64,000 bases of DNA from an uncultured Oscillospiraceae bacterium (GCA_910587835.1 CAJUNQ010000063.1:10638-74637); one strand, 5' to 3'; shown: positions 7,686-15,832, counted from the stretch's first letter. The notes: generated from the letters alone by a model not told the origin. Translations and numbers: made by a program.

Positions 7686-8578
7686 CCATGAGAGCCCCAG
7701 AGGAAATGCTGGACTTGATTTTACAGGTGGCCCAGGAGGACGAGAACATCCGTAGCGTGCTGATGGTGGGCTCCCGGGCCAACCCGGACTGCGCGCCGGA
7801 TGCCTATCAGGATTTTGACATCTGCTATTTTGTGCGCCGGGTCAAGCCCGACTACTGGGACAATATGGCCTGGATTGAGGAGAAGTTCGGCAGGCCCGCC
7901 CTGGTCCAGAGGCCGGAGAGCATGGAGCTCATTCCCCCGGAAAATGACGGCAGCTATATCTACCTGATGATCTTCCCGGACGGGAACCGCATCGACCTGC
8001 AGGTGACAGAGGACCCCTATGTGGACGATGGAGAGCCCGCTGTGCTGCTGCTGGACAAGGACGGAGACTTTCCGGAAATTGCGGTGAAGCCGGACTTCTG
8101 GCATGTGAAAAGGCCAGAGGAGCGGATTTTTGCGGACTGCTGCAACGAGTTCCACTGGTGCCTGAACAATGTGGCCAAGGCCATTGCCAGAGAGGAGCTC
8201 TCCCTGGGCATGGATATGCTGAACCGCCCTGTGCGGGACATGCTGATTCTGATGCTGAGCTGGTATGTGGGCGCGGCCCATGGGTTTGAGATTTCTGTGG
8301 GCAAGGGGGGCAAGTATTTTCAGCGGCTTCTGCCCAAAGAGATGTATGAGAGCTTTGTAAGGACCTACCCAGACGGGGACTTTGCCCATATGTGGGAGGC
8401 TGCCTTTGAGATGCTGGACCTGTTCGGCAAAGCTGCCAGAGCCACAGCCGCGCACCTGGGCTATGCCTATGATGAGGCCGAGGAGGCAGGTATCCGGGGG
8501 TATATGGAGCGGGTGAGGAGCGGGAGGCTCGGGCCCCCTCCAAAAACCATCCCCTGCCCCCATCCGGATAGGCCATGA
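7682..8578 (+). CDS. Aminoglycoside 6-adenylyltransferase-like nucleotidyltransferase
   Basis: A 298-residue protein of the ANT(6)/AadE family. The nucleotidyltransferase motif is VGSRANPD near residue 30 followed by QDFDICYF (GS-x-D-x-D pattern), and W-I-E-E-K-F and F-P-D-G-N-R-I-D-L segments typical of streptomycin adenylyltransferases follow. The family transfers AMP to O6 of streptomycin; chromosomal homologues may not confer resistance. It is coupled to ecfA1 by an ATGA overlap and to the next gene by another, so it is embedded in the ECF operon rather than on a mobile cassette. A second ATG two codons downstream could be the start. Confidence 0.82.
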   Translation: MTMRAPEEMLDLILQVAQEDENIRSVLMVGSRANPDCAPDAYQDFDICYFVRRVKPDYWDNMAWIEEKFGRPALVQRPESMELIPPENDGSYIYLMIFPDGNRIDLQVTEDPYVDDGEPAVLLLDKDGDFPEIAVKPDFWHVKRPEERIFADCCNEFHWCLNNVAKAIAREELSLGMDMLNRPVRDMLILMLSWYVGAAHGFEISVGKGGKYFQRLLPKEMYESFVRTYPDGDFAHMWEAAFEMLDLFGKAARATAAHLGYAYDEAEEAGIRGYMERVRSGRLGPPPKTIPCPHPDRP

Positions 8579-8955
8579 GAACGGGGGAGACGGGCGGGTT
8601 TATCCCCCGCAGCATGGAGGAGCTGCATGAACGGCTGCGCGATGAGCACCCGCCAGGGGAGCTGTCCCTGAAGGAGGATGTCATCCTATGGCGGCTGCCC
8701 AATGGCGTCACCGTCTGGGCATGTTTTGATGCCATTGCCACTGTGTGGACAGACAGCCGGGGACGGAAGCGCCAGCTGACTCACTGGCATCCCCCGGAGG
8801 ACGAAATATTCAGCGATTTGCTGGACATCTGCCGGGGCCGGACTTTCTGGGTAAGGAAGAAGCGCGCCCTGTGGGAGGCCCCGCCCCTGATTATGGAGCG
8901 GGAGAATTGGGACAGATACAGCGAGCGAAAAAAGCGGAGATATGAGGTGCTGTAA
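8575..8955 (+). CDS. Hypothetical protein
   Basis: A 126-residue protein overlapping the upstream nucleotidyltransferase stop by four bases (ATGA). It is rich in W, R and E with no signal peptide or membrane span. Recognisable only as a soluble protein with a G-V-T-V-W-A-C-F-D-A-I beta hairpin and a basic C-terminus (RYSERKKRRYEVL). Tight coupling and GC-rich codon use like its neighbours support expression. No family assignment. Confidence 0.55.
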   Translation: MRTGETGGFIPRSMEELHERLRDEHPPGELSLKEDVILWRLPNGVTVWACFDAIATVWTDSRGRKRQLTHWHPPEDEIFSDLLDICRGRTFWVRKKRALWEAPPLIMERENWDRYSERKKRRYEVL

Positions 8956-8981
8956 AAGAGTGACGTTGAAGGGAGGCCGCG

Positions 8982-9470
8982 ATGTCTATCTGGAGCATTT
9001 TTCGGAAAAAGCCGGAGCCCCTGGTGATACAGGACGGGCTGGGTGTTTTCACCTTGGAGGACCCGCAGAAATCCAGGCTCTATGAGGGGGAAATCAACTG
9101 GCTGGGCCAAGAGGTATCTGTCAGCCTGTACTGTGACGACGGAGCCCTGACCGCGGAAACCGCCTTAGAGAATCTCCGCCGGCTCATGGCAGAGGCAGCG
9201 GACTGGGACGCAAAGCTCAGGCAGCGGGCGGTAGAGGAAATGTCCGGCGAGGACGGGATGGTGGAGATATGGGGGGACGGCACAGAGGAGGAGGTTCCCC
9301 CTATTACAGCGGCGGAGTTTCTGAGCCGCATTTCCCTTGGGTTCCTGGATGTATACCCCAATGGAGAGCTTTATTTTGACTATGATTTGGATGGAATGTT
9401 TACAGACCACGGCCTGGGCATATGCGCGGATATGCCGGGCAAGGCCCTGTCCGTTGGGCTGGTGGGATAG
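8982..9470 (+). CDS. DUF2262 family protein
   Basis: A 162-residue acidic protein. It matches the DUF2262 pattern: LGVFTLEDPQKS-x-x-YEGEI-x-W-L-G, a central D-W-D-A-K-L-R-Q-R-A-V-E-E-M, and a C-terminal DVYPNGELYFDYDLDGMFTDH segment. The family is often found near toxin-immunity or sporadic accessory genes in Firmicutes and has no known enzymatic role. It starts at 8982 after GGGAGG and lies in the block separating ecfA1 from ecfA2. Confidence 0.7.
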   Translation: MSIWSIFRKKPEPLVIQDGLGVFTLEDPQKSRLYEGEINWLGQEVSVSLYCDDGALTAETALENLRRLMAEAADWDAKLRQRAVEEMSGEDGMVEIWGDGTEEEVPPITAAEFLSRISLGFLDVYPNGELYFDYDLDGMFTDHGLGICADMPGKALSVGLVG

Positions 9471-9505
9471 TGAGCATATCGTGGAAGCAAAAGGAGGAAG
9501 CCGCC

Positions 9506-9817
9506 ATGCCAACGAAGAACAGGGGCCAGGGGAAAAGCACCCCCTGTCCCTTGTGCTGCAGGGGGAGCGGGTACTTGAAGGGCTGGTTCGGGAACGGCCC
9601 CTCCTACCGGATAAGGCTGGGCAGAATCCCTCCGGCCAGGGTAAGCTTTACCCTGAGGGACAGCTACGCCCAGGATGAGAGGACTGGGGCCATCCGGCAG
9701 CTGACCCTGGAGCGGCTTGTGGCCCGGATGGAGGGCTTTCCCAGTGTGGCGGCCTTTTTGGGGAGGCGGCGAAGCCCTGTTCTTACATTGAGGCCCAGCT
9801 GTGGGACGACACTGTGA
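9506..9817 (+). CDS. Small hypothetical protein with a CxxC pair
   Basis: A 103-residue ORF with a strong ribosome site (AAAGGAGGAAG) 6 bases before ATG at 9506. It has a single CPLC motif near residue 17 and a basic centre (IRLGRIPPARVSFTLRD). It fits the gap between DUF2262 and ecfA2 with no overlap. The composition is Gly/Arg-rich and no family is recognised, so a non-functional ORF cannot be excluded; the ribosome site is the main support. Confidence 0.4.
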   Translation: MPTKNRGQGKSTPCPLCCRGSGYLKGWFGNGPSYRIRLGRIPPARVSFTLRDSYAQDERTGAIRQLTLERLVARMEGFPSVAAFLGRRRSPVLTLRPSCGTTL

Positions 9818-9838
9818 TAAGGAGTGGAGAAGATTCCA

Positions 9839-10756
9839 ATGCCAATACTTGAAACCAAAAACCTGACCTACATCTACGGCCAGGGCACCCCCTTTGAGAA
9901 AACCGCTGTAGAGGACGTGTCCATCTCCATCGAAAAAGGGGAGTTCATCGGGGTTATCGGCCACACAGGCAGCGGCAAGTCCACCCTGATTCAAACCCTC
10001 AACGGCCTCATCCGCCCCACCTCCGGCCAGGTGCTGCTCAACGGGCACGACGTCTGGGCCGAGCCCAAGAAAATCCGGGCCGTGCGCTTTCAGGTGGGCA
10101 TGGTGTTCCAATACCCGGAATACCAGCTTTTTGAGGAGACTGTCCTCAAGGACATTATGTTCGGCCCCAAAAACCAGGGCCTTTCCGACAGCGAAGCCAG
10201 AGATCGGGCCTATGAGGCCGCGCGCTTTACCGGCCTGCGGGAGGAGCTTCTGGAAAAGTCCCCCTTTGAGCTCTCCGGGGGCGAAAAGCGGCGGGCGGCT
10301 ATTGCGGGGGTCATTGCCATGGACCCGGAGGTGCTGATTCTGGACGAGCCCACCGCCGGACTGGACCCCCGGGGCCGGGACGTGCTGCTGGCCCAGATCA
10401 GCCAGTACCACCAAAAGCGGGGCAACACCATTCTGCTGGTGTCTCACAGCATGGAGGACGTGGGCCGCATGGCCGGCCGGCTGCTGGTAATGAGCGGCGG
10501 GCACAAGCAGGCCCTGGCTCCCACCAAAGAGGTGTTCTCCCGGGGGGAGGACCTGGAAAAAATCGGCCTGCGGGTGCCCCAAATCACCAAAATCATGCAG
10601 GAGCTGCAAAAGCAGGGCTGGCCGGTAGACCCGGGCGTCCTCACGGTAGACGATGCTCTGAAGCAGCTCATGCCCTGCCTCATCCAAAAGGGGCAGACTG
10701 GGTCTGCGCCGCAAACCCAGCAGACAAGAGAGGGAGGTGGCAGACATGCTTTCTGA
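9839..10756 (+). CDS. ecfA2: Energy-coupling factor transporter ATPase EcfA2
   Basis: The second ECF ATPase, pairing with EcfA1 and contacting EcfT. 305 residues, with Walker A GHTGSGKST, Q-loop FQYPEYQLFEETV (the YPEYQLFEET sequence is diagnostic of EcfA2), signature LSGGEKRRAAIAG and Walker B LDEPTAGLDP. ATG at 9839 gives the family N-terminus (MPILETKNLTYIY); a GTG at 9824 is also in frame but less likely. The C-terminus overlaps the start of ecfT by about 11 bases. Confidence 0.92.
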   Translation: MPILETKNLTYIYGQGTPFEKTAVEDVSISIEKGEFIGVIGHTGSGKSTLIQTLNGLIRPTSGQVLLNGHDVWAEPKKIRAVRFQVGMVFQYPEYQLFEETVLKDIMFGPKNQGLSDSEARDRAYEAARFTGLREELLEKSPFELSGGEKRRAAIAGVIAMDPEVLILDEPTAGLDPRGRDVLLAQISQYHQKRGNTILLVSHSMEDVGRMAGRLLVMSGGHKQALAPTKEVFSRGEDLEKIGLRVPQITKIMQELQKQGWPVDPGVLTVDDALKQLMPCLIQKGQTGSAPQTQQTREGGGRHAF

Positions 10757-11564
10757 TATCACACTGGGGCAGTATTTTCCGGCAAAGTCCCCCATGCACC
10801 GGGCAGACCCCCGGCTCAAGCTGTGTCTGACCGTGTTTGTTATTGTGCTTATTTTCTCGGCGGCAAATTTCCTCTCCCTGGCCCTGGGGGTGGGGTACAT
10901 TTTTCTGGGCGTAGCCCTGTCCCGCACCCCGTTCAAGCTGTACCTGAAAAGCCTGAAGCCCATTCTGTTCATTGTGGTCTTTACCGCGGTCCTCAACGTC
11001 TTTTACGGCGCGGGAGAGCCCCTGTGGCAGTGGGGCTTTCTGAAAATCACCAAGGCCGGGCTGCTGAACAGCGCCTTTGTGTCCATCCGAATTGTCACCC
11101 TGATTCTGGCAAGCTCGGTGCTCACCTTCACCACCTCCCCCACCCAGCTGACCGACGCCATCGAGCGGCTGCTGAAGCCCCTGGCCAAGCTAAGGGTGCC
11201 GGTGCACGAGTTCGCCATGATGATGACCATTGCCCTGCGCTTTGTGCCCCTGCTTTTAGAGGAGACAGACAAAATCATGAGCGCCCAGAAGGCCCGGGGA
11301 GCAGACATGGAGAGCGGCGGGCTCGTCCAGCGGATCAAAGCCCTGGTGCCGGTGCTCATCCCCCTGTTCATCTCCGCCTTCCGCCGGGCCTTTGACCTGG
11401 CCACGGCCATGGAGAGCCGCTGCTACCACGGAGGCGAGGGCCGCACCAAAATGAAGGTCCTGCGCTTTGGCCATGAGGATTGGCTGATTCTTGCCTCGGC
11501 GGCGCTGGCCCTGGGGGCGTTTATTGCCCTGAACCTGGCTCTGCCGGGGGCTAAGCTCCGGTAA
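10746..11564 (+). CDS. ecfT: Energy-coupling factor transporter transmembrane protein EcfT
   Basis: The membrane scaffold of the ECF module, linking the ATPases to exchangeable vitamin S components. 272 residues with N-terminal hydrophobic spans, a long cytoplasmic coupling region containing the conserved A-R-G motif (SAQKARGADMESGG) and a second A-x-x-S-R/E-R-C-Y motif (ATAMESRCYHGGEG). ATG at 10746 follows GGGAGG; GTG at 10737 is an alternative adding three residues. No S component lies beside it, but queT at 34.9 kb is one likely partner. The codons overlap ecfA2. Confidence 0.93.
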   Translation: MLSDITLGQYFPAKSPMHRADPRLKLCLTVFVIVLIFSAANFLSLALGVGYIFLGVALSRTPFKLYLKSLKPILFIVVFTAVLNVFYGAGEPLWQWGFLKITKAGLLNSAFVSIRIVTLILASSVLTFTTSPTQLTDAIERLLKPLAKLRVPVHEFAMMMTIALRFVPLLLEETDKIMSAQKARGADMESGGLVQRIKALVPVLIPLFISAFRRAFDLATAMESRCYHGGEGRTKMKVLRFGHEDWLILASAALALGAFIALNLALPGAKLR

Positions 11565-11579
11565 GAAAGGAGAAGAACC

Positions 11580-12110
11580 ATGCGAAATACCACTTTATTT
11601 ATTGCAATGAGCCTGGACGGATATATTGCCGATAGCATGGGCGGCGTAGACTGGCTGCAGGGACAAAGCAGCGAAGAAGAAACCTCAGATTCTTATTCCC
11701 GATTTGTGGAAGGGATCGATACGATTCTTATGGGCTGGAACACATACCGTCAAATTGTCACAGAGCTCTCTCCCGAAGCCTGGGTATATGAGGATTTTAC
11801 AACGTATGTGTTTACCCATAATGGACATGCCTCTACCGAGAAAATCCGATTTACCCACAGCAACCCTGTCCATTTGACAGAGGCCTTGAAAAAGGAACCA
11901 GGCAAGGGCATCTGGATATGCGGCGGGGCCAATCTTGTCCAGCAGCTTGTAAACGCGGACGCCATCGACCGCTACCATATTACTGTCATCCCAACCCTGC
12001 TGGGCTCCGGTGTCCGGCTGTTCAAAGGCGGAACGCGGGAGATCCCGCTCCGGCTGCTTCAAGTCCAGTCGTATAATGGGATGACCGATCTGATCTATAC
12101 CAAAAGATAA
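11580..12110 (+). CDS. RibD C-terminal/dihydrofolate reductase-like family protein
   Basis: A 176-residue protein starting T-T-L-F-I-A-M-S-L-D-G-Y-I-A-D, the signature of the RibD_C/DHFR-like fold. It also has MGWNTY and ICGGANLVQQL (the NADPH-binding G-G-x2 loop) and ends I-P-T-L-L-G-S-G-V-R-L-F. Members reduce pterin- or pyrimidine-type substrates with NADPH; this stand-alone group (YyaP/YwjB-like) has no proven substrate and is distinct from FolA. AAAGGAG precedes ATG at 11580. It lies between ecfT and truA and is noticeably less GC-rich than both, suggesting later insertion. Confidence 0.85.
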   Translation: MRNTTLFIAMSLDGYIADSMGGVDWLQGQSSEEETSDSYSRFVEGIDTILMGWNTYRQIVTELSPEAWVYEDFTTYVFTHNGHASTEKIRFTHSNPVHLTEALKKEPGKGIWICGGANLVQQLVNADAIDRYHITVIPTLLGSGVRLFKGGTREIPLRLLQVQSYNGMTDLIYTKR

Positions 12111-12159
12111 ACACGCCTGAAGCCGCCGCGCACAGGCTCTAGAAAAAGGAGGCACTCCC

Positions 12160-12912
12160 ATGCGCAACCTGCTGCTCACCCTTGCCTACGACGGCTCAGC
12201 CTACCACGGCTGGCAGATTCAGGAGAACGCCCCCACCGTGCAGGGGGCCTTTCAAGAGGCGCTTTACCAGGTGACCGGGCGGCGGGAGGACATCAAGGGG
12301 TGCTCCCGCACAGACACCGGGGTGCACGCCCGGATGTTCTGCGTCAGCCTGAAGACAGAATGCGCCATTCCGGCGGCGCGGTTCCCGGCGGCGTTGAACC
12401 ACTGGCTGCCCGATGACGTTGCTGTGCGGGACTGCCGGGAGGTGCCGGAGGACTTCCACGCCCGATACAGCTGCCAGGGCAAGGAATACTGCTATGAGAT
12501 ATGGAACCACCGGGTGCGGGAGCCCTTTCTCCGGGGTCGGGCGCTGCACTACTGGTATCCCATTGACGAGGCTTTGCTGGACCAGGCCGCAAGGCATTAC
12601 ACAGGCCGGCACGATTTCACCTCCTTCTGCACCCTGGACAAGCGGGAGAAGGGAGACCTGACCCGGACCGTCACAGCGGCAAAGGTAGAGCGGCGGGGGA
12701 ACCTGGTAGTATTCACCGTAGCGGCAGACGGCTTTCTCTACAACATGGTGCGCATTATGGCGGGGACATTGCTGGAAGTACAGCAGGGGCGGCTAAAGCC
12801 AGAGGACATCCCCGGGGTAATAGCGGCCCGGGACCGGCGGGCCGCAGGCCCTACCGCCCCAGCCAGCGGCCTCTACCTAAACCAAGTCTTCTACCAGCGC
12901 GACCCAGCGTGA
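12160..12912 (+). CDS. truA: tRNA pseudouridine(38-40) synthase
   Basis: TruA isomerises uridine to pseudouridine at tRNA positions 38-40 in the anticodon arm. 250 residues, normal length. The catalytic loop is CSRTDTGVHA with Asp52; the family N-terminus LAYDGSAYHGWQIQ and the C-terminal F-L-Y-N-M-V-R-I-M-A-G-T-L motif are present. AAAAAGGAGG precedes the ATG. The gene closes the ECF cluster, its normal place in Firmicutes. Its TGA (12910-12912) is exactly the three-base loop of a perfect hairpin, so the last few residues (R-D-P-A) come from an inserted repeat. Confidence 0.96.
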   Translation: MRNLLLTLAYDGSAYHGWQIQENAPTVQGAFQEALYQVTGRREDIKGCSRTDTGVHARMFCVSLKTECAIPAARFPAALNHWLPDDVAVRDCREVPEDFHARYSCQGKEYCYEIWNHRVREPFLRGRALHYWYPIDEALLDQAARHYTGRHDFTSFCTLDKREKGDLTRTVTAAKVERRGNLVVFTVAADGFLYNMVRIMAGTLLEVQQGRLKPEDIPGVIAARDRRAAGPTAPASGLYLNQVFYQRDPA

Positions 12913-12996
12913 CGCTGGACCCAATTCGCGGAGCGCGTTGGCACGCCAACGCTACTGAGAGGGGGTAGCGGGGTTCGTGGTCGCGGTTTGGGGGTT
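12904..12996 (+). repeat. REP-like palindromic element at the 3' end of truA
   Basis: Starts with CCAGCGTGACGCTGG (12904-12918), a 6-bp perfect stem around TGA, followed by ACCCAATTCGCGG. A second hairpin (GCGTTGG/CCAACGC, 12935-12952) follows, then CTACTGAG and the conserved tail GTCGCGGTTTGGGGGT (12980-12995). The same head, middle hairpin position and tail occur in reverse at 33,314-33,426, and the head occurs twice at 59,134-59,454. The truA stop codon is inside the first hairpin. No T-tract follows, so it is not an ordinary intrinsic terminator, though it may protect the mRNA 3' end. Confidence 0.7.
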
Positions 12997-13614
12997 GGTT
13001 AAACCAGCGGACTTTTTTTAGGACGTTTGCCTGTGACTCTGGTGACAGAAAGCCGACATCGCGGGAAGAAAAGTCACCTCTACCAACGTGGTTGGTGCGC
13101 GAACAAAAAGTCTTTGAAGATTCTTAAGCCGCCGGAGGCGAACTTGTCCTTACCCCCCCCAAAAAACGCAGGAGGGTAGGCAAACGTCCCAGTGGGACGT
13201 TTGCCGTAGGGGTCTCGGCTTCGCCTCGGTCGGTTCGCAGCTTGTCTGCCACCGGCAGACGCTCACCCCCCGTAAGGGGTTCCCTATCGAATGACCGCTT
13301 TAGCAGACATTCGACAATGCCCTTAAAGCCCTAAGCGTTGGGGGAGGGCGGGGTGGGACGCTGCCGCTGGCCTCGGGGGCCGCCTGAGCAAGCAAAGCTT
13401 GCGAAGAAAGAGCCACCGAACCGCCACCCACGCCAAACGCCGTGTGAGGTATCTCCTCACGGGCCAACCGCCCGCCAAAGGCCACCGCCCCATACAATAC
13501 AAAATAGCCCCCCACTGCTCCAAGCATCAAAGCCATCCAGGTCCGCAAAACCCCAGCACCCTTTATTCCGCCGTCACACCCAAACCACAGCTCAGCCAGA
13601 AGGGAGGCAGTCAT
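12997..13614. other. Long intergenic region with compact hairpins; no confident gene
   Basis: About 620 bases between truA and the DUF5711 gene. It contains perfect palindromes with three-base loops: GGCAAACGTCCC/GGGACGTTTGCC (13179-13205) and GTCTGCC/GGCAGAC (13244-13260). A looser CGAATG/CATTCG hairpin lies near 13290-13315. The word GGACGTTTGCC also occurs near 13020. On the minus strand from about 13613 down to 13320 there is a hydrophobic reading frame (A-L-M-L-G-A-V-G-G-Y-F-V-L-Y) that could be a small membrane protein or relic, but its start overlaps the DUF5711 ribosome site. No tRNA, CRISPR or clear promoter was seen. Confidence 0.5.
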
Positions 13615-14991
13615 ATGCCCAAGCACAGCAGAGACCAGGAGACCAAGGTCATCCGGCTGAAGGACTACCGGCAGGAGGAGCCGCAGCCCCAAACCAGCGG
13701 GGAACCCCCCGAGGAAATGAGCCAGCCTCTGGCCCAGTATGAGTATGAGGAGGAGGCCAGCCAGGAGGAGTATACCCGAAACCGGGAGCGGCGGCAGCTG
13801 CCCCGGGCCGTGTACCATATCTCCCTGGCGCTGCTGGCAGTGGTAATCGGCCTCTCCCTTTGGGTCAACCGGGAGTATCTGACCTGGGACCACATGAAGG
13901 AATGGGCCCGGCTGCAGCTGAAGGGCCCTAACGCAGGCGACGGCTACCCTGTGGGCATCACCGGCGCAGACGTGTATGAGGGAAATTTCCTGTCCGCCGG
14001 GGGCTCGGTGCTGGTGCTCAGCAACACCGCCTTCACCTCGGTAAACGGAGACGGCAAAGAGGAGTTCTCTCTGCGCCACAGCCTGAACCGGCCTGTGCTG
14101 CAGGCTGCGGGGGGAAAATACCTCCTCTATAACCGCGGCAGCACCGGCTATCTGCTGGTGTCTGGGGGCCGGGTTGCGGTAGAGGCTGTCAGCGGCGAGG
14201 ACATCATCTGCGGCAGCGCGGCCCCCAACGGCAAATATGCCCTGGGACTGGAAGGAAGCCACGGAGCCTCCAAGCTGGAGGTCTACATGCCCGACGGCAG
14301 CCTGCAATATGAATACCCCTTTGCCAACGACTATATCACCGCTATTGCCCTGAATCATGACGGCAGCTTCGGGGCCGTGTGCACTGTGTGCAGCGAAAAG
14401 GGGGAAATGGTCTCGCGGCTGACTGTGCTTGACTTTACCCAAACAGACCCTGTGGCCCAGTATGAAACCCGGGACAATCTGCTGCTGGCAGCCTCCTGGG
14501 GAGAAAACGGCGTCATCTACAGCGTGGGAGACGGGGCCATGCTGTCCGCCACCTCTCCCGACTACCAGTTTACAGAGGTGAGCTACCAGGGCCGCCAGCT
14601 CACGGCCTTTGCCCTCAGCGCGGGCCGGGCGTTTTTGTCCATCTCCGCCTACGAGCACGCAGGCGACAGCGCCCTGCTCATCTACAATGGAGCAGAGGCC
14701 TACAACGAGGCCAACCCGGTACGCATCGACCGGGACACCCGCATCGAGGCCCTGTCCGTGTCCGGGGGCGTGGTGGGTATGCTGGCAGGGGGCGACGTCA
14801 TCTTCTGCGACTACGTCACCGGCATGGAGCTGGGCCGGGCGGACGCTGGCCCGGACGCCAAAAGCATTGCTCTTTCCAGCGAGAGCCGGGCCTATGTGTT
14901 AGGCGTCAGCGAAATACGCACGGTCAGCGCAAACGGCAAAGAGGCCGATGCCCCCTCCTCCCCCCAGCCAGAGCCGTCTTCTGTTGATTGA
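13615..14991 (+). CDS. DUF5711 family membrane-anchored protein
   Basis: A 458-residue protein. The first 70 residues are charged and cytosolic (M-P-K-H-S-R-D-Q-E-T-K-V-I-R-L-K-D-Y-R). A single membrane span follows (VYHISLALLAVVIGLSLWV, about 67-85), then a long extracytoplasmic region of repeated beta blades resembling a WD/propeller (YAL-GLEGS, LVSGGRVAVEAV, AALNHDGSFGAV). This is the DUF5711 architecture found upstream of cvpA in many Ruminococcaceae; its role is unknown. ATG at 13615 has AGGGAGG 8 bases upstream; the frame is open earlier but without a ribosome site. A terminator follows the stop. Confidence 0.8.
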   Translation: MPKHSRDQETKVIRLKDYRQEEPQPQTSGEPPEEMSQPLAQYEYEEEASQEEYTRNRERRQLPRAVYHISLALLAVVIGLSLWVNREYLTWDHMKEWARLQLKGPNAGDGYPVGITGADVYEGNFLSAGGSVLVLSNTAFTSVNGDGKEEFSLRHSLNRPVLQAAGGKYLLYNRGSTGYLLVSGGRVAVEAVSGEDIICGSAAPNGKYALGLEGSHGASKLEVYMPDGSLQYEYPFANDYITAIALNHDGSFGAVCTVCSEKGEMVSRLTVLDFTQTDPVAQYETRDNLLLAASWGENGVIYSVGDGAMLSATSPDYQFTEVSYQGRQLTAFALSAGRAFLSISAYEHAGDSALLIYNGAEAYNEANPVRIDRDTRIEALSVSGGVVGMLAGGDVIFCDYVTGMELGRADAGPDAKSIALSSESRAYVLGVSEIRTVSANGKEADAPSSPQPEPSSVD

Positions 14992-15003
14992 AAGAGAACT
15001 GTA

Positions 15004-15035
15004 AGGGGTTTCCCTCTTGTAGAAACCCCTGTTTT
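15004..15035 (+). terminator. Intrinsic terminator after DUF5711 gene
   Basis: AGGGGTTTC pairs with GAAACCCCT across a 9-base loop and is followed by GTTTTG. It lies 13 bases after the DUF5711 stop. The loop carries the -35 hexamer of the next promoter, so termination and re-initiation overlap. Confidence 0.75.
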
Positions 15036-15045
15036 GTGTTACAAT
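15017..15045 (+). promoter_or_regulatory. Sigma-A-type promoter for cvpA-pgsA-peptidase genes
   Basis: TTGTAG (15017-15022), a 17-base spacer, and TACAAT (15040-15045) with TG one base upstream (extended -10). The -35 sits inside the loop of the upstream terminator. Confidence 0.6.
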
Positions 15046-15101
15046 CTACTTTAACAGCGCCGGACAGGACAGAGAAGGCGCGTGAAAAGGAGGAACCTGG
15101 G

Positions 15102-15800
15102 ATGGGCTATGTGCTGGACGCCATCATTGTGGGCGTGTGCCTGATCTGCGTATTTGTAGGAGTTCAAAGAGGCTTTATCCGGTCAGCGGTGCATTTTCTC
15201 GGCTCGGTAATCGCCGTCTGTCTGGCCTCGGTGCTGGGCGGGGCTGCCGCCCGGTGGCTGTTCGACAATTTCTTCCGGGGGGCCATGATTGAGAAAATCG
15301 GCAGCACCCTGGATGACCTGGGAGCCGGAAACGCCCTTGCCGCTGTGGAGCAGATTCTGGCCTCGCTGCCAGAGTTTCTGGTGCGGGCCCTGGAGGAGGC
15401 CGGCGTAACCGCCTCCTCTGTCAGCGGAGAGATCACTGCCCAGACCGAGCAGGCCGCAGTGATGATCACCAATTATCTCGCGCCGGTGCTCATCAGCTTT
15501 TTAAAGGTGCTGGCCGTGATTGTTCTGTTCTGCCTGTTTATGGTCGTGGTGCGTTTTCTGGCCGCGCTGGTGGGCAGGCTGCTCAAGCTGCCCATTCTGG
15601 GCACAGTAGACGGCCTGCTGGGCGGGGTGTTCGGCTTTTTACTGGCTCTGCTCAGCGTGTGGATTGTGGTAGCGGCCCTTACCGTGTTCATGCCGCTGCT
15701 GGACGCATCTACAGAGTATCAGGTGGGGGAGGTGCTGAACAGCTCGCTGATTGCGGGGACCTTTGTGGACTTGAACCCCCTGAAGGCCATGTTCAGCTGA
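15102..15800 (+). CDS. CvpA family membrane protein
   Basis: A 232-residue protein with about four hydrophobic spans: residues 3-21, 26-46, a long central one near 130-155, and 170-195. The Colicin V production protein (CvpA) pattern is visible in D-A-I-I-V-G-V-C-L-I-C-V-F-V-G-V-Q-R-G-F and in R-L-L-K-L-P-I-L-G-T-V-D-G-L-L-G-G. Family members in E. coli and Firmicutes are inner-membrane proteins linked to envelope stress and secretion, without a defined activity. ATG at 15102 has AAAAGGAGG 7 bases before it. Confidence 0.85.
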   Translation: MGYVLDAIIVGVCLICVFVGVQRGFIRSAVHFLGSVIAVCLASVLGGAAARWLFDNFFRGAMIEKIGSTLDDLGAGNALAAVEQILASLPEFLVRALEEAGVTASSVSGEITAQTEQAAVMITNYLAPVLISFLKVLAVIVLFCLFMVVVRFLAALVGRLLKLPILGTVDGLLGGVFGFLLALLSVWIVVAALTVFMPLLDASTEYQVGEVLNSSLIAGTFVDLNPLKAMFS

Positions 15801-15832
15801 CAGAAGATACATAGGAGAACGAAAGGCATAAT

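Noticed and set aside
13300..14658. Long minus-strand open frame opposite the DUF5711 gene
   Set aside because: It has no ribosome site and mirrors a well-supported plus-strand gene in GC-rich DNA. Only its last part (13320-13613) is hydrophobic and could be a relic; that is mentioned but not called.
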